A stretch of 64,000 nucleotides of DNA, taken from Blasia pusilla (taxonomy: Eukaryota > Marchantiophyta > Marchantiopsida > Blasiales). The notes below the pieces were generated by a model. The model made no database searches and had not been told where the DNA came from. It was given only the letters and a program-made list of their open reading frames with translations. The first letter of the stretch is position 1. Each line of letters begins with the position of its first letter. Location of the stretch: contig CM114274.1 in NCBI GenBank assembly GCA_050084515.1, forward strand, positions 9,920,001 to 9,984,000, read 5' to 3'. This document shows positions 9,700 to 23,362 of this stretch, piece after piece. A program made the position numbers and the translations under genes.

Positions 9700-12626
9700 T
9701 TGAGCTAGTGGTGCCACAGTCCTATCTTGGAATCCACATTGTTGCACTGGTGGTCACTAGAAATCGTGACTGCTCTCACCCAGAACCCATGGTGACTACG
9801 CTCTACTTCGCCATGTTATGCTCATGTCGTGCGAATCCACATCGTCATACAACATACATCGTTGACATACCATACTCACCTACATACATAATATAGATGA
9901 GAGCATCCACAAACACAAGTGTACCACAACTGAAATTCGTGAAAGACCTACTATCATAAAACACGTATAGAATCACATACAATCGAGCCAAACCCACTCC
10001 ACGATGGGAGAATCCAGGTTGAAGCTTGCGGGAACCATCATAACCAAGAGCTCTACTCACTACCAAGGCTAACTCCCAACGCAACAGGCTCAACTCAAAG
10101 AACTAACTGTTCTTTGAGTGCACTCCACACTTTATCCTCCAACCTAAGAGCGGGCCCTATTGGAAAAGTCACATTCAACGGAGTAACCCCCCAACCCTAT
10201 GTATGAAACCGCATCTCCACCTAGACACTACGGCCCTACATAAGGTACGACCTCTACTAGCACACTATATTCTACAACATAATTCGTATGGTCATGACAC
10301 TCAGTATTCGCGACGGTCGTAAAAACATCTCTCAACGTAAGTGAAGTGTGCATAAGAAGCACCCCATCCCTCACCAATTTCCGCAGGTTTCGGTCCAGCA
10401 TCACGTACCATGATAAATCATCATGTCAAGTTCTACTATGAATCATGAGGTAAAATCATAAATATGTCAGGTTGTGTTCTCAACCATGCCTGATACTTAG
10501 CTGAAATTTTATGTCTATGCTATCAGAGATATTTGTCACCCTACATACATTGTAAATTATTGCCGTAATGGTACCATCATTTTGGGATCCAAATAAGATA
10601 GTGTAGATAACGTTGTAAAGACGACCTTGACCTGCAAGTTCTGCACCAACAACTAGCATAGAATCATAGTGCAAGAATGATAATTTTGTTGACCATTAAA
10701 TATTATTAGATTTCCAAATTTACTATAAATATCATATGGGGCCATTTTACCACTTTATACTATAATTTAAGGAGCATTTATGACATGGCCGCACCTCCAT
10801 AGTATGACACGTGGCACCCTAAACCCGAGGAGGGCGCATATGTTCGGGTCTTACTAGTGGTTTTATATCCTCCAAACACAAGGGGGTGTTAACAAATCTG
10901 CAAATGATATTCCCTTAATAATTCAAAACTTGTTGCATTCAACTTTCTTATCTATAATATTATGGGAGAGTGCCTTCTATTATTGTAAGCACTTCCACTA
11001 TATGATACTCCATTCTCTATGATGATACTCCTTCCTCCCTCTCCACCTATCCATCCGAGTCTCGAGCTTTCTCTAACTGGGGTGTGAGGCTCGTACTACA
11101 CAAACTATCACCCGTCTGTAATTAATGCATACACTCTGCATCTCTATCTTTGTCGGAATTCACAAACCTAGCTTTGACTCAACTCTTGGCTTGCTTAACC
11201 AATTCTTTCACCATAGAATCTCATGGGGTGCATTAACCAAAACCAATTGCTTCCTAGTATGGATCCCAGTTTTCATGCCCTTCTTAAAGTAATGTAATCC
11301 GCATTGAGGCCATTATCTCCATAAAGGCATACTTTGCCTTTGAAAAAGTGAGCGGATGAGTCAGCTCCTAATCCTGTTGACTGTTCTCCTCTCCTTTCAA
11401 GCTCTCCTAATCCTGTTGAATGTTCTGTTAGCACATAGGGTTGTACAGTTGTACCTGAGGCAATTTGTAGCAATAAAACTGCAGGTCTTGCTCATGTAAG
11501 GGCAATCATTTTCTTCACATGGTTTCTAGAATATCTTTGCTAGAATGGTTCACTATTTTTGGTGGTAGTGTGATGATCTTGCGCCATTGGGCATATAAAT
11601 ACCAATTCAGTGTATCATGCACTCATAGTCCTACCACAACTAATATGATCCTTTTTTCACTTCTTACCTTATGGTCTGCGTATGGGAGTGCTGTCTTCCC
11701 ACTACAGCAGCATAAATTGAGAAGATCCATGTCTTGTCCGTTGAGCGCAAACTGCATGTGAGACTTTCCAACCAGAACAGATCCTCTGCTCTACTGCATG
11801 AGTTGTGCAGTATTTTTTATTTCTTGTCTTTCCTTCCTTACCCATGTCTCATCCCTTCTCCGGACAAGGGTTTCCCATCTTGGACGCCATTTGCCCTCAC
11901 TCTCAAATGTTCCTCTTCCAAATTTCTCAATTCTTGGCACAAAATAGGTTGCCCAGAGAAGGATAGAGAAAATGGCAAAAAATTCACCAAGGCAAAAGCT
12001 CTCCCACTAATGAGGAAAGTAAGGGAAAGAAAATTTGGAGAATTAAACTTTTCCCACCACCCCACTAAGAAGACAGCCTAAGGACCTTTACACCATTTTT
12101 TGGCATACACAACCGTAATTTTACTAATGGATGGGTATCAATTTATACAGCGTCAGATTCAAAGCTCAGAAAAATTTCAGGTATCTGTAGTCAATCCCTT
12201 TCCATGTCTCACCAAAGAGGAGTTCCATTGCAGAATCGTTCTATGCCCATGTTGAATGGGCGAGCCCTTCTCTATTTCGGTGTCCTTCATACATACAGGT
12301 TTTGTGATAAATGACACCAGCCAAATTCTGAGACAATAACAGAAAAAAAAAGCATTAGTACCTGGGGTAAAAGTAACAACTATATTCATCATTTTCCTTC
12401 AGTCACTAAAATCTGTTGAGTGGTGTGGTGGATCCAGCTGTATCTGTGCACGAATCACCCCAGGAACCCACCATACCATGCAAAATATTCAGGATATTCA
12501 TGTTCTCCTTGCCCCGCCCAATCTGAACAGACATCAATTCAGCAAACCACTAGACTATGTGATAAGTGAGGAATATTATAGCAATGGGGAGGCACAAACC
12601 TGGATCAAAATAAATACAGCAACCAA
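9700..12626. other. Non-coding flank of the gypsy element
   Basis: No gene recognised. The stretch may contain the 5' untranslated part and a decayed LTR of the gypsy element, but I found no primer-binding site or paired terminus. At 10951 an isolated Helitron-like 5' end occurs ('A|TCTATAATATTATGGGAGAG'); its 3' end could not be placed. Open frames at 11519-12081 show no family features. Confidence 0.5.
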
Positions 12627-12864
12627 TCTATATTATTATGAGAGAGTGTAATTTCGATTTGCAAACACCTCTCTGTTTGACACGTGACAACTGGTCTCTG
12701 TTTGACTCGTGACAACTGGACAGCAAGAAAATGTTTCCCATACTGCGGGCAGCAAAAAAATTTTGATTTTGTGTGCAACATCATTAATCACTTCCCAACA
12801 CGGTCTATACACTAGCTCTTAAACACTTTTTTATTTCCTGTGCATGGCACGGACACTTTACTAG
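12627..12864 (+). mobile_element. Short non-autonomous Helitron (family H1)
   Basis: 238 bases. It starts 5'-TCTATATTATTATGAGAGAG and ends in CTAG, flanked by A on the left and T on the right as expected for Helitron insertion between A and T. A short hairpin ('gtgc'/'gcac') lies 8 bases before the CTAG end. No target duplication or coding capacity. It shares start, middle ('catcattaatc', 'cttccc') and end with the minus-strand copies at 32.9 and 59.8 kb. Confidence 0.8.
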
Positions 12865-13270
12865 TACTACAAATAGAGGTTTTACTCCACAACTTACTGA
12901 CACCATCACAGAAATTTGGCTCACCAGTTTTTTTCACCATTGGAAAAGTACATCAGCTGTACATTGAGAATGACTTGTTCCATGGTAGGGATTATGCCCA
13001 GCTGCTTTAACCACCAAAAAATGCAGAGGATGCACGTTGAGATTAAAGAATTCCATCATCACAGAAATCATGCCCACAACAGTGCTTCATGACCATCCAA
13101 AAAAATGACATCTCTACACTGAGATTAATACTACTTGAACCTGATGTTTCTTGATGATAAATTGAAAGGGAACCATGAAATCCTTCAAATCAGCTCTTCC
13201 ACTCACTTGATTAGATGTTTTCTGCTCTTCAAGGTCCATTATAGTGCATCTTCTTGCCTCTTAGAAATTT

Positions 13271-16200
13271 TCAAATTCGCATCCTCTTTGCAAGACATGC
13301 TTGGCCTTCCTCATCTGAAGCTATTGCCTTCTTTACATGCTGATAGCACTGAGACATATCTTTATCATTCTTGGCATCCAAGATGCAGTTCCTTTTGGAA
13401 GCATTGTTGATTAGTTGCCTCCAAATGCCATCCCTTCCACCTGCTAAAGTTTCTGCATGGCCAACTATCCAAACGCAGTACCTGTTGAAGCCACAGAGCC
13501 TCTTGAGTTATAAAACATCCTTGGGTTTTCAATACTTCAGTGGAAGACCAACAACCTAAACTTGTGAGATAAAACTTCACCCTTCTTTGTAGATTACATT
13601 TGATCCAAAGAAAAGATTCCATCGGCTCATACAATCAGTGGTATGAGAGTTGAGAGAGAAAGCTCTTCAACCCACTATAATATTTGTCAGGGTCCCAATA
13701 GAGCAATCTAGGGAACCATTACCAACCATTATAATCTAGTAATACACATGTGACTAGCTGTACTGTTGTGAACATTTAGTTTAGTCTAGACATGACATGC
13801 ACTATGCATAAACACTTATCTATAACTTTCAGTTAAGCCCTTCACTTGAGGAAGCTTTAGCATCAGATCCTAGATATTAGGGTTAGAGGAGGTAGTTGGA
13901 GCAATACTACGGTTGAGGAAGGAAGGTAAGGTAATTATCAAGGATACCAAATCAGAGTTTGAACCGTTCCCCTGGAGCACTTGTAAGTGGAGTGGTGGTC
14001 ACTCTCCTGCAGCCCCGGGTGCATATAATATGTTGAACTTCTTTTGCATAGTTTCACTTCGGTACTGTGCTGCTTAAAGTGAGTGTTAAGTGCCCACTGC
14101 CTCTGAATCTTACCTACTTAGCTCGGTGTGAATGTCAGACTGATTCCACTGAGTGAGGGATGAAGGGGGGGCTGGAAAGAATCATGCGTGGCCTGTGTCC
14201 AACTTGTGGACCTCAAAGTGGAGTTGAGAGGGTTATTCTTGCTTACTATCTGGCTTCTGCAGAGAGAGACTGAATCGTTGATTAATCCTATAATAAACTG
14301 GCAACCTTAGAACTCCCACCCTGGTTGGATGTTGCTAGTCACTGGGATCCGTGCAGAGGGAGGAAGAAGTCAAGACTGAAATATGAGAGGAGGATAACTT
14401 TCATATATTGTTATTGCTTACCATACAGAGTGCGGTTGCAAAGGTTGCAGGTATCAACTAAGAAATTCTTTACAACACTATCAACATTACCTTACATGGG
14501 AATAGACAAACTAATGAAGTAATATATTGTCAACATTATCCATTAGGAGAAGGAAAATAGTGAATTTTCCATGAGCTCCCTCTTTGACAATCTCAATGAA
14601 GTTCATTTGCAGCTCCACTCTATAAATTGAGAAAGGAGAAGATTGAATGGAGTTTACCTTCCACGTGTGATAGCAACATTCAGTCGCCGGCAGTCAGTTA
14701 GAAAGCCAATTTTTCTCTGAAAGTTGGCACGAACTGTAGAAAACAAGATGACATCCCGTTCTCCACCCTGAAACCCATCCACTGTTTTGATTTCTACCCT
14801 AAGATTTGGAAACCGCTTCAGTGTGTCGGAACTGGTACAAGCACTCTCGTCACGTAACCTTCTACTCAAGGCATCAACTTGGCTTGCATAAGGTGTAATT
14901 ATGCCTACACTGATCGAGGAAATGCCATTCTCAGCACAAACTGTGACACCATAACACCTATGTTAATAACACAAACTGCAATATCTATCCCAGAGGTTTG
15001 GAAAGCATATAATTCATAGAGAGCTCCACAGGTACAGTGCTCTAAGCGCTAGGGAACTGTCATTATCACAGAGAAGCGAGTCAAACTAAGCTATGACTAG
15101 CTAAAACAAGTATGCTGCATATGAGTCCACCCCACAAATGTTAAGTCTTCCACATGCTGCTCTATACTATATATAATACTTCTGCACCTTTCAACCTGAG
15201 CATGTAGCTTCTAAACTGGGGTTGAGATTGCAGAGCTCCTGATACCTTTCTGAAGTTTGGTCAGTAAATAATGAAGTACTTCGATTTCAACAAGATTCTT
15301 CCAGCTATTATCATTCCTGCCTTTTTCTTCAAGGCCCTCACTCACATCTACGAACAGATATGGACCATATTGTTCCTGATATGGCTTGCGGTAGGTTCCT
15401 CCTAATACATTGGGGCCATCTTGCAGTAGGCCTTTGTAGAACGCATCATTGGGGAAGATGCTGATTTCAGGATGCATCCGATATTGAGTGGTCAGAAGCT
15501 GGCAGGGATGATCTACTTCCATAAGCCTCTCAAAAAGACTTCTGCCATAACCCCGCTCCCTGGATAGCTGAAACAAAGTTGAGACCTTACATCAGTTTAA
15601 TGACTCACTAAGCTAGAAAATTCTTGAAAATAGAAGGCGATTCAAATCCAACCAAGATTCCAGTTCTTGATACCACCCACTTACCATACTAACAACTGTT
15701 GCTGGGAGTTGTTTCTCATCCCCAACTAGCAGTGCTTGCTGGAGACCATGAAGTTGAGTGACAATTGCAGTCTCTGCCTCCACAAGTTGTGAGGCTTCAT
15801 CAATCACCAGGGACATGAAGGGACCAGAATTTTGTACACTTGTTCGACCTGCTGAAGAAATTGTGCAGAAAACTATACATGCATGCTTCAGACATTTGTC
15901 CTCCATGTTCTCATCAGTGAGCGCTGAAATACACCCAAGAACCCCTTCTCTGCACTTTGAGCTCAAAAGCATAAGCAAGTTTCGCATCTTAGATCTGAAG
16001 AAGATCTGAGCATTGTAATCAGGATCCGAGATGACTGGTGCTGTGACGACTGCATTACTTCCTTCTGTGACTTCAGAGTGATTCTCTAGAGGTCCACTCC
16101 TACTGGTAGCTATGTACCAGTTCAAAATCTGTGTGTCTGTCAAATCCTCATGGGGAAAACCCTCCAAAACATCTGCTGTTGCATCACAAACACTCTTAAT

Positions 16201-19200
16201 GAATCCACTCATTGCTGGACTGAGTAGACCTCCAGGCAGATCACTGCAGAGAATGTGACCAGCAACAATCAGTTGTGTGCCCCACTGAATTAATCTATCA
16301 CGAAGGTAATGCAGATAGCTCTTTGCCCGATCCAATTCATCAAATTCATTTGCATCTGGAGGCTGGGATGCAAAGTCAGAAAGGGGACATCTCACAAGCT
16401 TCAGCAAACCCTCAAACATCTGTCTCCAGCTCCTTGAACCCAGGATTCCTAGTGACAACCGCTTCAATCTGCTTGGGAGGTAAATCCTACTCAACGAACC
16501 ATCCACCTCCAATCGTTCATCATTCCCCACAAGTACCACATCACCAATTTTCAGCCTCTTACAGGACCGTCCTTCAATCTTGAACATGGTATGAAAATCA
16601 AAATACTGGGCAAGGTTGGATCCTTGCCGTAGGTTGAAAAACTCGAGAAATCTCTGTGCAATTTCACAAATAGCCCTGTTGGCAGGCGCACAAACAAGTG
16701 TACGATACTCCAAACATGTAATAATCGACAAGTATGTCACTAAAGTTGCTGTTTTCCCTGTTCCTGGAGGTCCTTTGACCAGTCTCACAAGGGGCTCTTC
16801 ACCCTCAAGCAGGGCCGAGGCTGTCCTGAGCACAGCATCTCCTTGAGTATCATTTAAAAATCTGTAAAGACAGAAGAATTCAACACTCTTCTGCCAGCGC
16901 CACTCCTCAGCACTCAACCGCCACTTCACTGGTTTGGGATTAGCTTCTAAAACTGGTGGCTCGTCAAAATCACTGCATGTAATATCCAATCCAAGAGTCA
17001 GAAAGCTAGATCAAAAGTCATGGAGGACCACTGCGCACATTCTAATGTGGTAAGACTCAAGTTCAAATAAGGAAACCCCAGGTGAACCAATTGGAGCCTC
17101 AGAAAAGTCCTCTCTAACCGTAGAACGGCAAATGCATCAAGAGAACGAAATTTCATCACATATTCTCGTTAGTGTAATGGATGGAATTAGAGAGGAGCAG
17201 GAGGAAACCTCTATTTGTCAGGCAGATTGTCAAATCCTCTCGAGTATATAAGCAAACTGTTGTCACATGTTCTCGACAGTATAATACATGGGTTCTGGAG
17301 ACATGTCATATTTTCTCCTGACTGTATTATATCAGTTCATAGCCACGTGCATTCACATCATAAAATTGTTAATTATGAGTAGATGCGAAGGGGCAGAATA
17401 TCAAACCAACCAAAGTTCCAGTATACTTTATCCATCATGTAGTTTCTAGACCCTGTGATTTCTTCCTGAAGTGATGTCAGGTAGAGAGATGGGATCAACT
17501 GTCACGTATCATATTGTTCTTAGGTCCAACAGACCACGTCCCCTGAGGTCCTGAAGTGTTTGAGAGATACGACACAACATAGTGATCCACTCCGTCATAC
17601 TGGAGTCCCACAGTTCTATCTGATCCAACACCATCACCTTCACTAAGGTAATGGGATATACGTGCCCCCACTTCATTTCAAGATCTAGCTGACTTCCAAG
17701 AATCGACCTAGAAACCAACTGGAGAAATGCACCAGTTATTTTGGATAAAGGAGAGTCCACCGCATGTAGAGTTTTAAGCCTTAGAACTGAGAAGAAGCAG
17801 GACCCAGTGTGAAGCAGTTTGCTCCACTGTTACACTTCTCAACTTGTGCATCTAGGTGATATTTAAGCCTATAGAGATTAAATTACACAATTTGCAGAAG
17901 TTTGTGATATGTACCTGTCATCTTCTCGATAAAGCATAGACAGTTCCTGCTGTGCTCTGTCATTAGCTGAGACTTCTTGCATTGTTGTTCCATGAATCAG
18001 AGATTCCTCCATCTCTTGGGCTCCTGTCTTTCCGGTCACTTTCATGCCATCACCCGGAGTTTCGTGCATCTTACGGGTAACAGTAGTTGCTCCCCGCACC
18101 TTCCAGAGAGGAACCAGGGTTTCTTGCACTAACTGCAACCTCTCCAAGTTTCTCACAATGTCAGGGTTTAGTGCATCCCATATCCGCAGCCCTGTTGAGA
18201 TATTACACAAGACAAGGACATGCCATTTTCGGCTACTCCGAGTCATAGCTTGAAAGAGCTTACCTTCTCCATTTGCAGGGCAAAAGGCAGTAACTTTCAA
18301 AATAGAAGGAACTTCCCTTACTTTGGATTGCCCTCCTGGTGAGGTGAGCACACCAAGAGTGAAACACTCATGGGGTGCCATCAGCTCACCAAAGTCTTGT
18401 GGTAGTGAACTGCATATGAGAACCAGATCCCACTTCTTGTGTTTCCATTCTAGTGCTCTCAATCGACTCTGCTTCAGATCAACTGTGAGCAGAAATTTCT
18501 TCAGCTGGAACTGGCTCAAGGGTGTAGAATTCTCGGGAATTTGTAGCTCAAAACCTGAACAAAGCAAGCTCGATCGACGACCAGCCTGCTCAACCATCTG
18601 TAATCCCTTCAGAACTTGAGCTCGTGTGTCCTCAATCAGGGGCCAACGAAATGCATCAAAGTACGTAGCCAGGTCCTTGAAAGTATCTGGTATTAGTCTC
18701 ACCTGTAGGTGAGACGGGAAACAATCAGGAAGGGTAACATCCATGACGGGATCATGGCATACATCTGCATGGGTTCTCACTTAACTTCATTTTCAGAGCT
18801 AATTGCACCAATTTTGACTGGAATCTTCAAACCATAACAAGTATTGATATGCCCACATCCCATGAGCAATTATGCCATTTGGAGGAACTAGTAAAATCAA
18901 CAAGAAGTTAAAAAGACAAAACTTAAACAGTCCTGTCCCAACCGCATGAATTATGATTGACATCCTACTACTCACGCCATCTACCAAGGATTGCCGGCAT
19001 TCAGTCAATTGCTCCCACATCTTGCAGAGGTTCCTGACAGGGCTGAGAAAGGAAGATCGCATCAAACTCAGAGTCTACATGGCCTCTAGAACACGTTCAC
19101 CACTTTATGATAGTCTCTGTTGCAGTACACTGACCCTTCAGTTTCACAACCCATGGTCCACACCCAGAACTCAGAAAGGAGTCTAAAAAAACAGATGGGA

Positions 19201-20176
19201 CACTCTTAAGCCCTTTCCACGTACGAATGGGCAAGTTCAGTGTGAGGTGAATGCACAGGACATGTGATTGACATAGAGACTTTCACATTCGACCACTTTT
19301 GTGTAATTCAAGAGCACATTCCGGCTCATTTGTGTAGGACTTTGAATACACAGGCTTGGCTTGTATTGGTACCCACTCTGGCCGATCCATGCTCATTGCA
19401 GTACAAAGACCTATTTCTCATCAAATGATCAGATTTCGTAACATGTTGTGGTCCCGTATCAGAAATAATCTCCTTGAATACTAGGCATGACTAGTCCATA
19501 GAAATGAATCTCTTCTTTTCTGTTGGAGCACAGAGAATTTGTTGGACATTCCAGGTAAGAGTTTGAAACAACCAGTTGGGCATTACATCAGCCAAACAGC
19601 TTTACAGGATAGTGACTCCTGAGATGCCGAAGGAAACTAAGAAACTCACCCTCAGGGCCATGCTAATATAGTAAAACTTACCAGATCACAGTGCAGTTGC
19701 TCGTTTTGGATGTCAAAAATAGACCACCGGAGAACACTACCAAGAAATGATGCACTCTCCTTATACTCGTGGTTTTCCTCAACATGGTCAACAATGCATA
19801 TTGTATCACTACAGGGAAGCCCTGTCAGATGGTCACAGAAGTCATCCGTGAGCTCTCCAACTATCACTGGAATTCTTTGGCCATACTCCTTGAAGATCCA
19901 CAGTCTTCTATTGTTGAGGCTATACCATTTGGTATCAGTGCCATCTGAGACAGTCACTACTTCAATGGGGGGGAAGCTGTCAATCCTTAGATCTCCTCGT
20001 CTGAGCTTCTGGAGAGCCTCTGTCAAAGTCAGGAGATGCCCATGGGGCTTGCTCATTGTGAAAGGAATTGAGGATGCCGAGTATGAAATTTTGGCAGGCA
20101 TCATCCATTTCCTCGGTTTTTGGTGGAACTCTTCTTCACCCGACTCCGAATGCAATTTAGCATGCCCCGGCCTCAT
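13271..20176 (-). CDS. UPF1/SEN1-like superfamily 1 helicase
   Basis: Six phase-consistent exons: 20214-19682, 18702-17915, 16972-15685, 15567-15246, 14940-14658 and 13481-13271. With the ATG at 20176 the product is about 1128 aa. The N-terminal block 'LRWSIFDIQNEQ', then 'IPDTFKDLATYFDAF', matches the region before the helicase core in plant SEN1-type proteins. Core motifs: Walker A GPPGTGKT at 16773-16750, DEASQ at about 15800, 'VGDEKQLPATVV', 'QYRMHPEIS' at about 15480, 'VDGFQGGERD', and 'RRLNVAITRGR' split across the last intron. The family are ATP-dependent RNA/DNA helicases; the substrate is unknown. All key motifs are intact. The start is uncertain: exon 1 is also open upstream of the ATG, so a further 5' exon may exist. 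Confidence 0.9.
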
Positions 20177-20214
20177 TATAGAAACTCCGAGCTCTAGGTG
20201 ATGGTTCTCAGTAC

Positions 20215-22260
20215 CTGGAAACAACACGGCTGTTAGAATGAATTTCCCACCTTCTCCCTGGCTCTCAGAAACAAAATATCACACCGATGAGGGATGCATA
20301 AAAAAACCACACTCTTCTCTGGTCATTATCTCCAAAATCAGCAGCAGGCTTCAAAAGCTGACTTCAAGGGATCCTTTCTTTTGGAACTTGGACCAAGTTC
20401 AAGTTTGTAATTGCAGCTACTCCCCTGATCCACGAACAGAGTAGCGTGGGAACATGATCAACATCTCTGTGAGTTTCGTGCATATGTTGATAACGATCAA
20501 ATTCATTTCCCACTCACATACAAGAAATTGGCAACATAGAGAGCAACACTCCCTTCTCCAATTGCTATGTTTGTCTCACCAGTGTTGTTCTCCAAGTACG
20601 GTAGCCTAGACTAATTGCCCAAAGGTGTTGCAGTGACTAGGCATTTCCTTTGGGGTCCTCACTCAGATAAGGGCAATTGTGAATGGAATGGCATCTAGAT
20701 TAACACCAGGAAGCTTCACAGTCAAACTATGTGGGAAGTCGTACTTCCTCTTACAAAATAGTTTCTTTGCTTCTTCCTCTGTACCTATCCTAGTAGCTGG
20801 CACAGTCTAACCAGGGAGGTCGTGCTGTCGAAGGTCGTCAGGCTATCACAAGCACAGCTACATCTCTTCTGCATCTACAACAGAAACCATCATGACCGCA
20901 ACACGAACGAGGCTGGACGTTACTAGCTCTTGAAAATGCTGTGTCTTCTGAGACGAATTTGCACCAGTCCTACCAAATGCGGTCTTCGCAGCTACTGCTA
21001 GTCCCGAGAGTTCCCAGGACTCAGCGCACACTGCCTATCGGACCTTTTCTTTTCTGAAAATGTGGCTCATTACAGAAATAGCAAATGTTTCAACAGCACG
21101 GTTAAATTTTGCTCTGCACAGTTAGATCATCAAGACTTCACTTCAATATATTATTGTAAACATAGCATCTGGTGCACACTGACAACCTGTCATGAGCACT
21201 GACACTTGGTCTGGCACACAAGGATCAAGAGCGAATCAGCTTACCGATACATCACACTCGAGGCTTCCTCCAAGCTCTCACTTCGAAAAATCCTCGGCGA
21301 CCACTTCAAAAGATGAATTTCCTCCCCAGCCCCTTTTCTCCCATATACAGAGGGATCGGACAATTGAAGACCGTAGTACTCACACAACCAGGACCTCAAC
21401 GACTCACAGGTAAGAAAGGTCACATTGCGACACGGCGCACCATGCCTCTCATGGGCACCTTTTAAGTTAGGTGACCGTAATTGTGCTCCGGAAAGCGCAC
21501 GCGTTCACGCGACAGCAACATCGCCAACATCCTCGCGCACACCATTCTTCCTCTATCGCTCACTTCGACCTCTTTCCGAATTTCCAGAGTTCCATGGCAC
21601 CATCGCGAGCATCACAATCCCCTCGCCCGCGTTGCAGCACAATCCGGCTGACACCACCGCGCGACATTCTCGCGCGGGATCTCTCCGCTCTCCTCAATCA
21701 CTAATCAGTACTCCCCTACCCTCGCTCAACCAAATCTAATCGAATCATGGAGTGAAACAGGAAACATGCTTACAAGAAACTCTTGTCGGCACTCGTGACC
21801 CGCAACAGCCCATTCAAGCCGGGTGCGCACCGGCTTCTCCGGTCGCTCTCATGTGCAAGTCGACCCTAGAGACCTGCGCGTATACGAGGAATACTTTTCT
21901 CTCAGTGAGGTACCAGAATCATGCTTACGTGTCACGTCGTCAGAAATGCCTTGGAGGTATAACGCACGCGCCGTATCGTCATTGGGCCAACGGACGCGCT
22001 GTAAGAGTGTTCGTTCTCGTATCATCTCACCGCACAGCAGAGCTAATCTGTCGGCGCACAGTATAGACGTTTCGTACCCCTACCGAGCCCACTTGTGCGC
22101 TCCGTGCTGCGGTACGACGGAACTCCGGCCCGCCCGGAGAATTTCTGGGGAGCCGGTGTTTTACCGACCGTTCTCGTAAGTTTTTTAAGGACTTATGATT
22201 TAGGACCCCCCCCTTCCTGCCAAGTCGCAATAATAGGGTCGCTGTCGGGGAGGGCTAGCT
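20215..22260 (-). promoter_or_regulatory. 5' region of the helicase gene, possible leader exon
   Basis: An acceptor (TTTCCAG) precedes the exon at 20214, so the transcript probably begins further right. A candidate leader exon ends at about 21247 with donor 'CG|GTAAGC'. It is open on the minus strand from about 21495 but has no ATG in that frame, and its phase does not join the next exon's coding frame, so it is more likely untranslated. The G+C-rich part at 21.4-22.2 kb would then hold the promoter. Plus-strand open frames at 21.4-22.2 kb show no family features. Confidence 0.4.
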
Positions 22261-22560
22261 ACCATAAGTACTAGAGCGCACTTCGATAAAAACGAGTGAT
22301 GGAAAACCCATCGGAAGTACAAAAGAGGGAAACGGGTGACATGAAACTTGGAAAGGAAACAAAGTAGAGTCCATCCGTCCATAGCATGTAGATTCGTAGA
22401 TCTAACGTCCCCACCCCTTCATTCATCGATAATTTAATAGTATAGATATTGCTTTTAAGTTGTTATTCCCTCTTTGCTATTTTTTTATATATAAATTTTT
22501 ATAGAAAAGTTTGATGGAAAACCCATGAGGATAAAAGAGGGGGGGTATAGAGACCCAAAA
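22260..22560 (-). repeat. LTR-end-like relics with shared word
   Basis: On the minus strand 'gatgggttttccatcactcg', followed by T-rich sequence, occurs near 22310-22285. A second 'catgggttttccatc' lies near 22530-22510. The same word followed by 'ttttattgag' is present on the plus strand near 23617-23655 and 32395-32430. 'TGGGTTTTCC...TTTTATTGAGG' resembles the 3' part of plant Ty1/copia LTRs. No complete element is visible. Confidence 0.45.
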
Positions 22561-22663
22561 ACCTGCGGGTCAAAACCGGCCTTGAAGAGACAAAAGAAGG
22601 TCTTCCCCCCTAACGACCAAATTCAAAAGCAGTAGAGACAATATCCGCAACACCTAAAGAACT

Positions 22664-22874
22664 ATGACTACTACTAAGTGGGCCTCTAGCATTGGCGTCT
22701 ACGACCGCCTGAGCCCGCCACAGAAGCCCATTTTCCTGGGCATGCTGCAAAGCTATGGCTCTACAGCGTCCCCTCTTTGCCGGTTCTTGACAACGGGAAA
22801 TGGTGGTGATAAGGTCGCAAAGGCTTGCGCCCTGCTTTCTAACAGCGCGAATCCGATTGAGGGTCTTTTAACGT
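22664..22874 (+). CDS. Candidate first exon of an unknown gene
   Basis: Starting at ATG 22664 a frame encodes about 70 residues including 'SIGVYDRLSPPQKPIFLGML' and 'GGDKVAKACALLSNSANPIE'. It reaches a possible donor 'AAC|GTACGTAC' at about 22875. Composition is protein-like and richer in G+C than the flanks. I do not recognise the family and could not find a downstream exon. It could also be a gene fragment carried by a repeat. Confidence 0.3.
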
Positions 22875-23188
22875 ACGTACATCCCACCCGTCAAATCTTT
22901 TTGATCTTGGGACCTTGGGTTGGGTCTTGTCGACCTCGGTGGCATGGAACCGAGTCCTTAGGAACCGGCCCCATGCAGCTAGGGTCCTAACCACCTGGTC
23001 GGAATTGTCTAATATTTGTTTTTAATCTAACCATCCAAGAGATGCGGAGAAGGGTCTGGGTATGTGTCCCCAAAACCGAGGACTTGTACTATAACGGGGT
23101 AACATGGTGGCTCATTAACATGCTTCTCCTCCTCAAAAATTCTATTCCAAGACCATTTTAGAGCCATTCACAATCATAGCAAGAATAA

Positions 23189-23362
23189 TCTATATAACTA
23201 AAGAGGATGGGATTTGAGGAAACCCTCCTCACGTATTGACACATGTCCTCTAAGGACTCCAATGGTGTCGACACATGTCATTTTGAGAGAGGAGTTGAAT
23301 TAACGAGGGATGATAAAGAAAATTAAGCATCATCCGTGCATAATACGTGCACCCGCCATTAG
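23189..23362 (+). mobile_element. Possible short Helitron
   Basis: It starts A|TCTATATAACTAAAGAGG. It contains two copies of 'gacacatgtc' and ends near 'ccgccattag', preceded by a GTGCA...TGCAC hairpin about 8-10 bases upstream. The end reads TTAG instead of CTAG, so the boundary is uncertain. It belongs to a different family from H1. Confidence 0.42.

Larger units (their letters stand above)
5233..9700 (-). mobile_element. Decayed Ty3/gypsy retrotransposon carrying a C5 DNA methyltransferase
   Basis: On the minus strand, from high to low coordinate, the order is a gag-like segment, an aspartic protease with DSG, a cytosine-C5 methyltransferase and a Ty3/gypsy reverse transcriptase with the YIDD box. 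RNase H and integrase are absent; homology ends at the CT tract. Reading frames are broken many times, so the copy cannot be functional. Neither LTR nor primer-binding site could be placed with confidence. The right boundary is approximate; the gag-like open frames fade near 9.6-10.1 kb. Methyltransferase-bearing retrotransposons have been reported from dinoflagellates and charophytes. Confidence 0.88.

Noticed and set aside
17509-17760. Minus-strand frame between helicase exons
   Set aside because: Exons 17915 and 16972 join perfectly in phase and consensus ('REDD|S DFDEPP'), so this is intron.
18799-19065. Possible helicase exon with splice-like ends
   Set aside because: Direct joining of 19682 to 18702 is in phase and restores the family block; no room for the extra segment.
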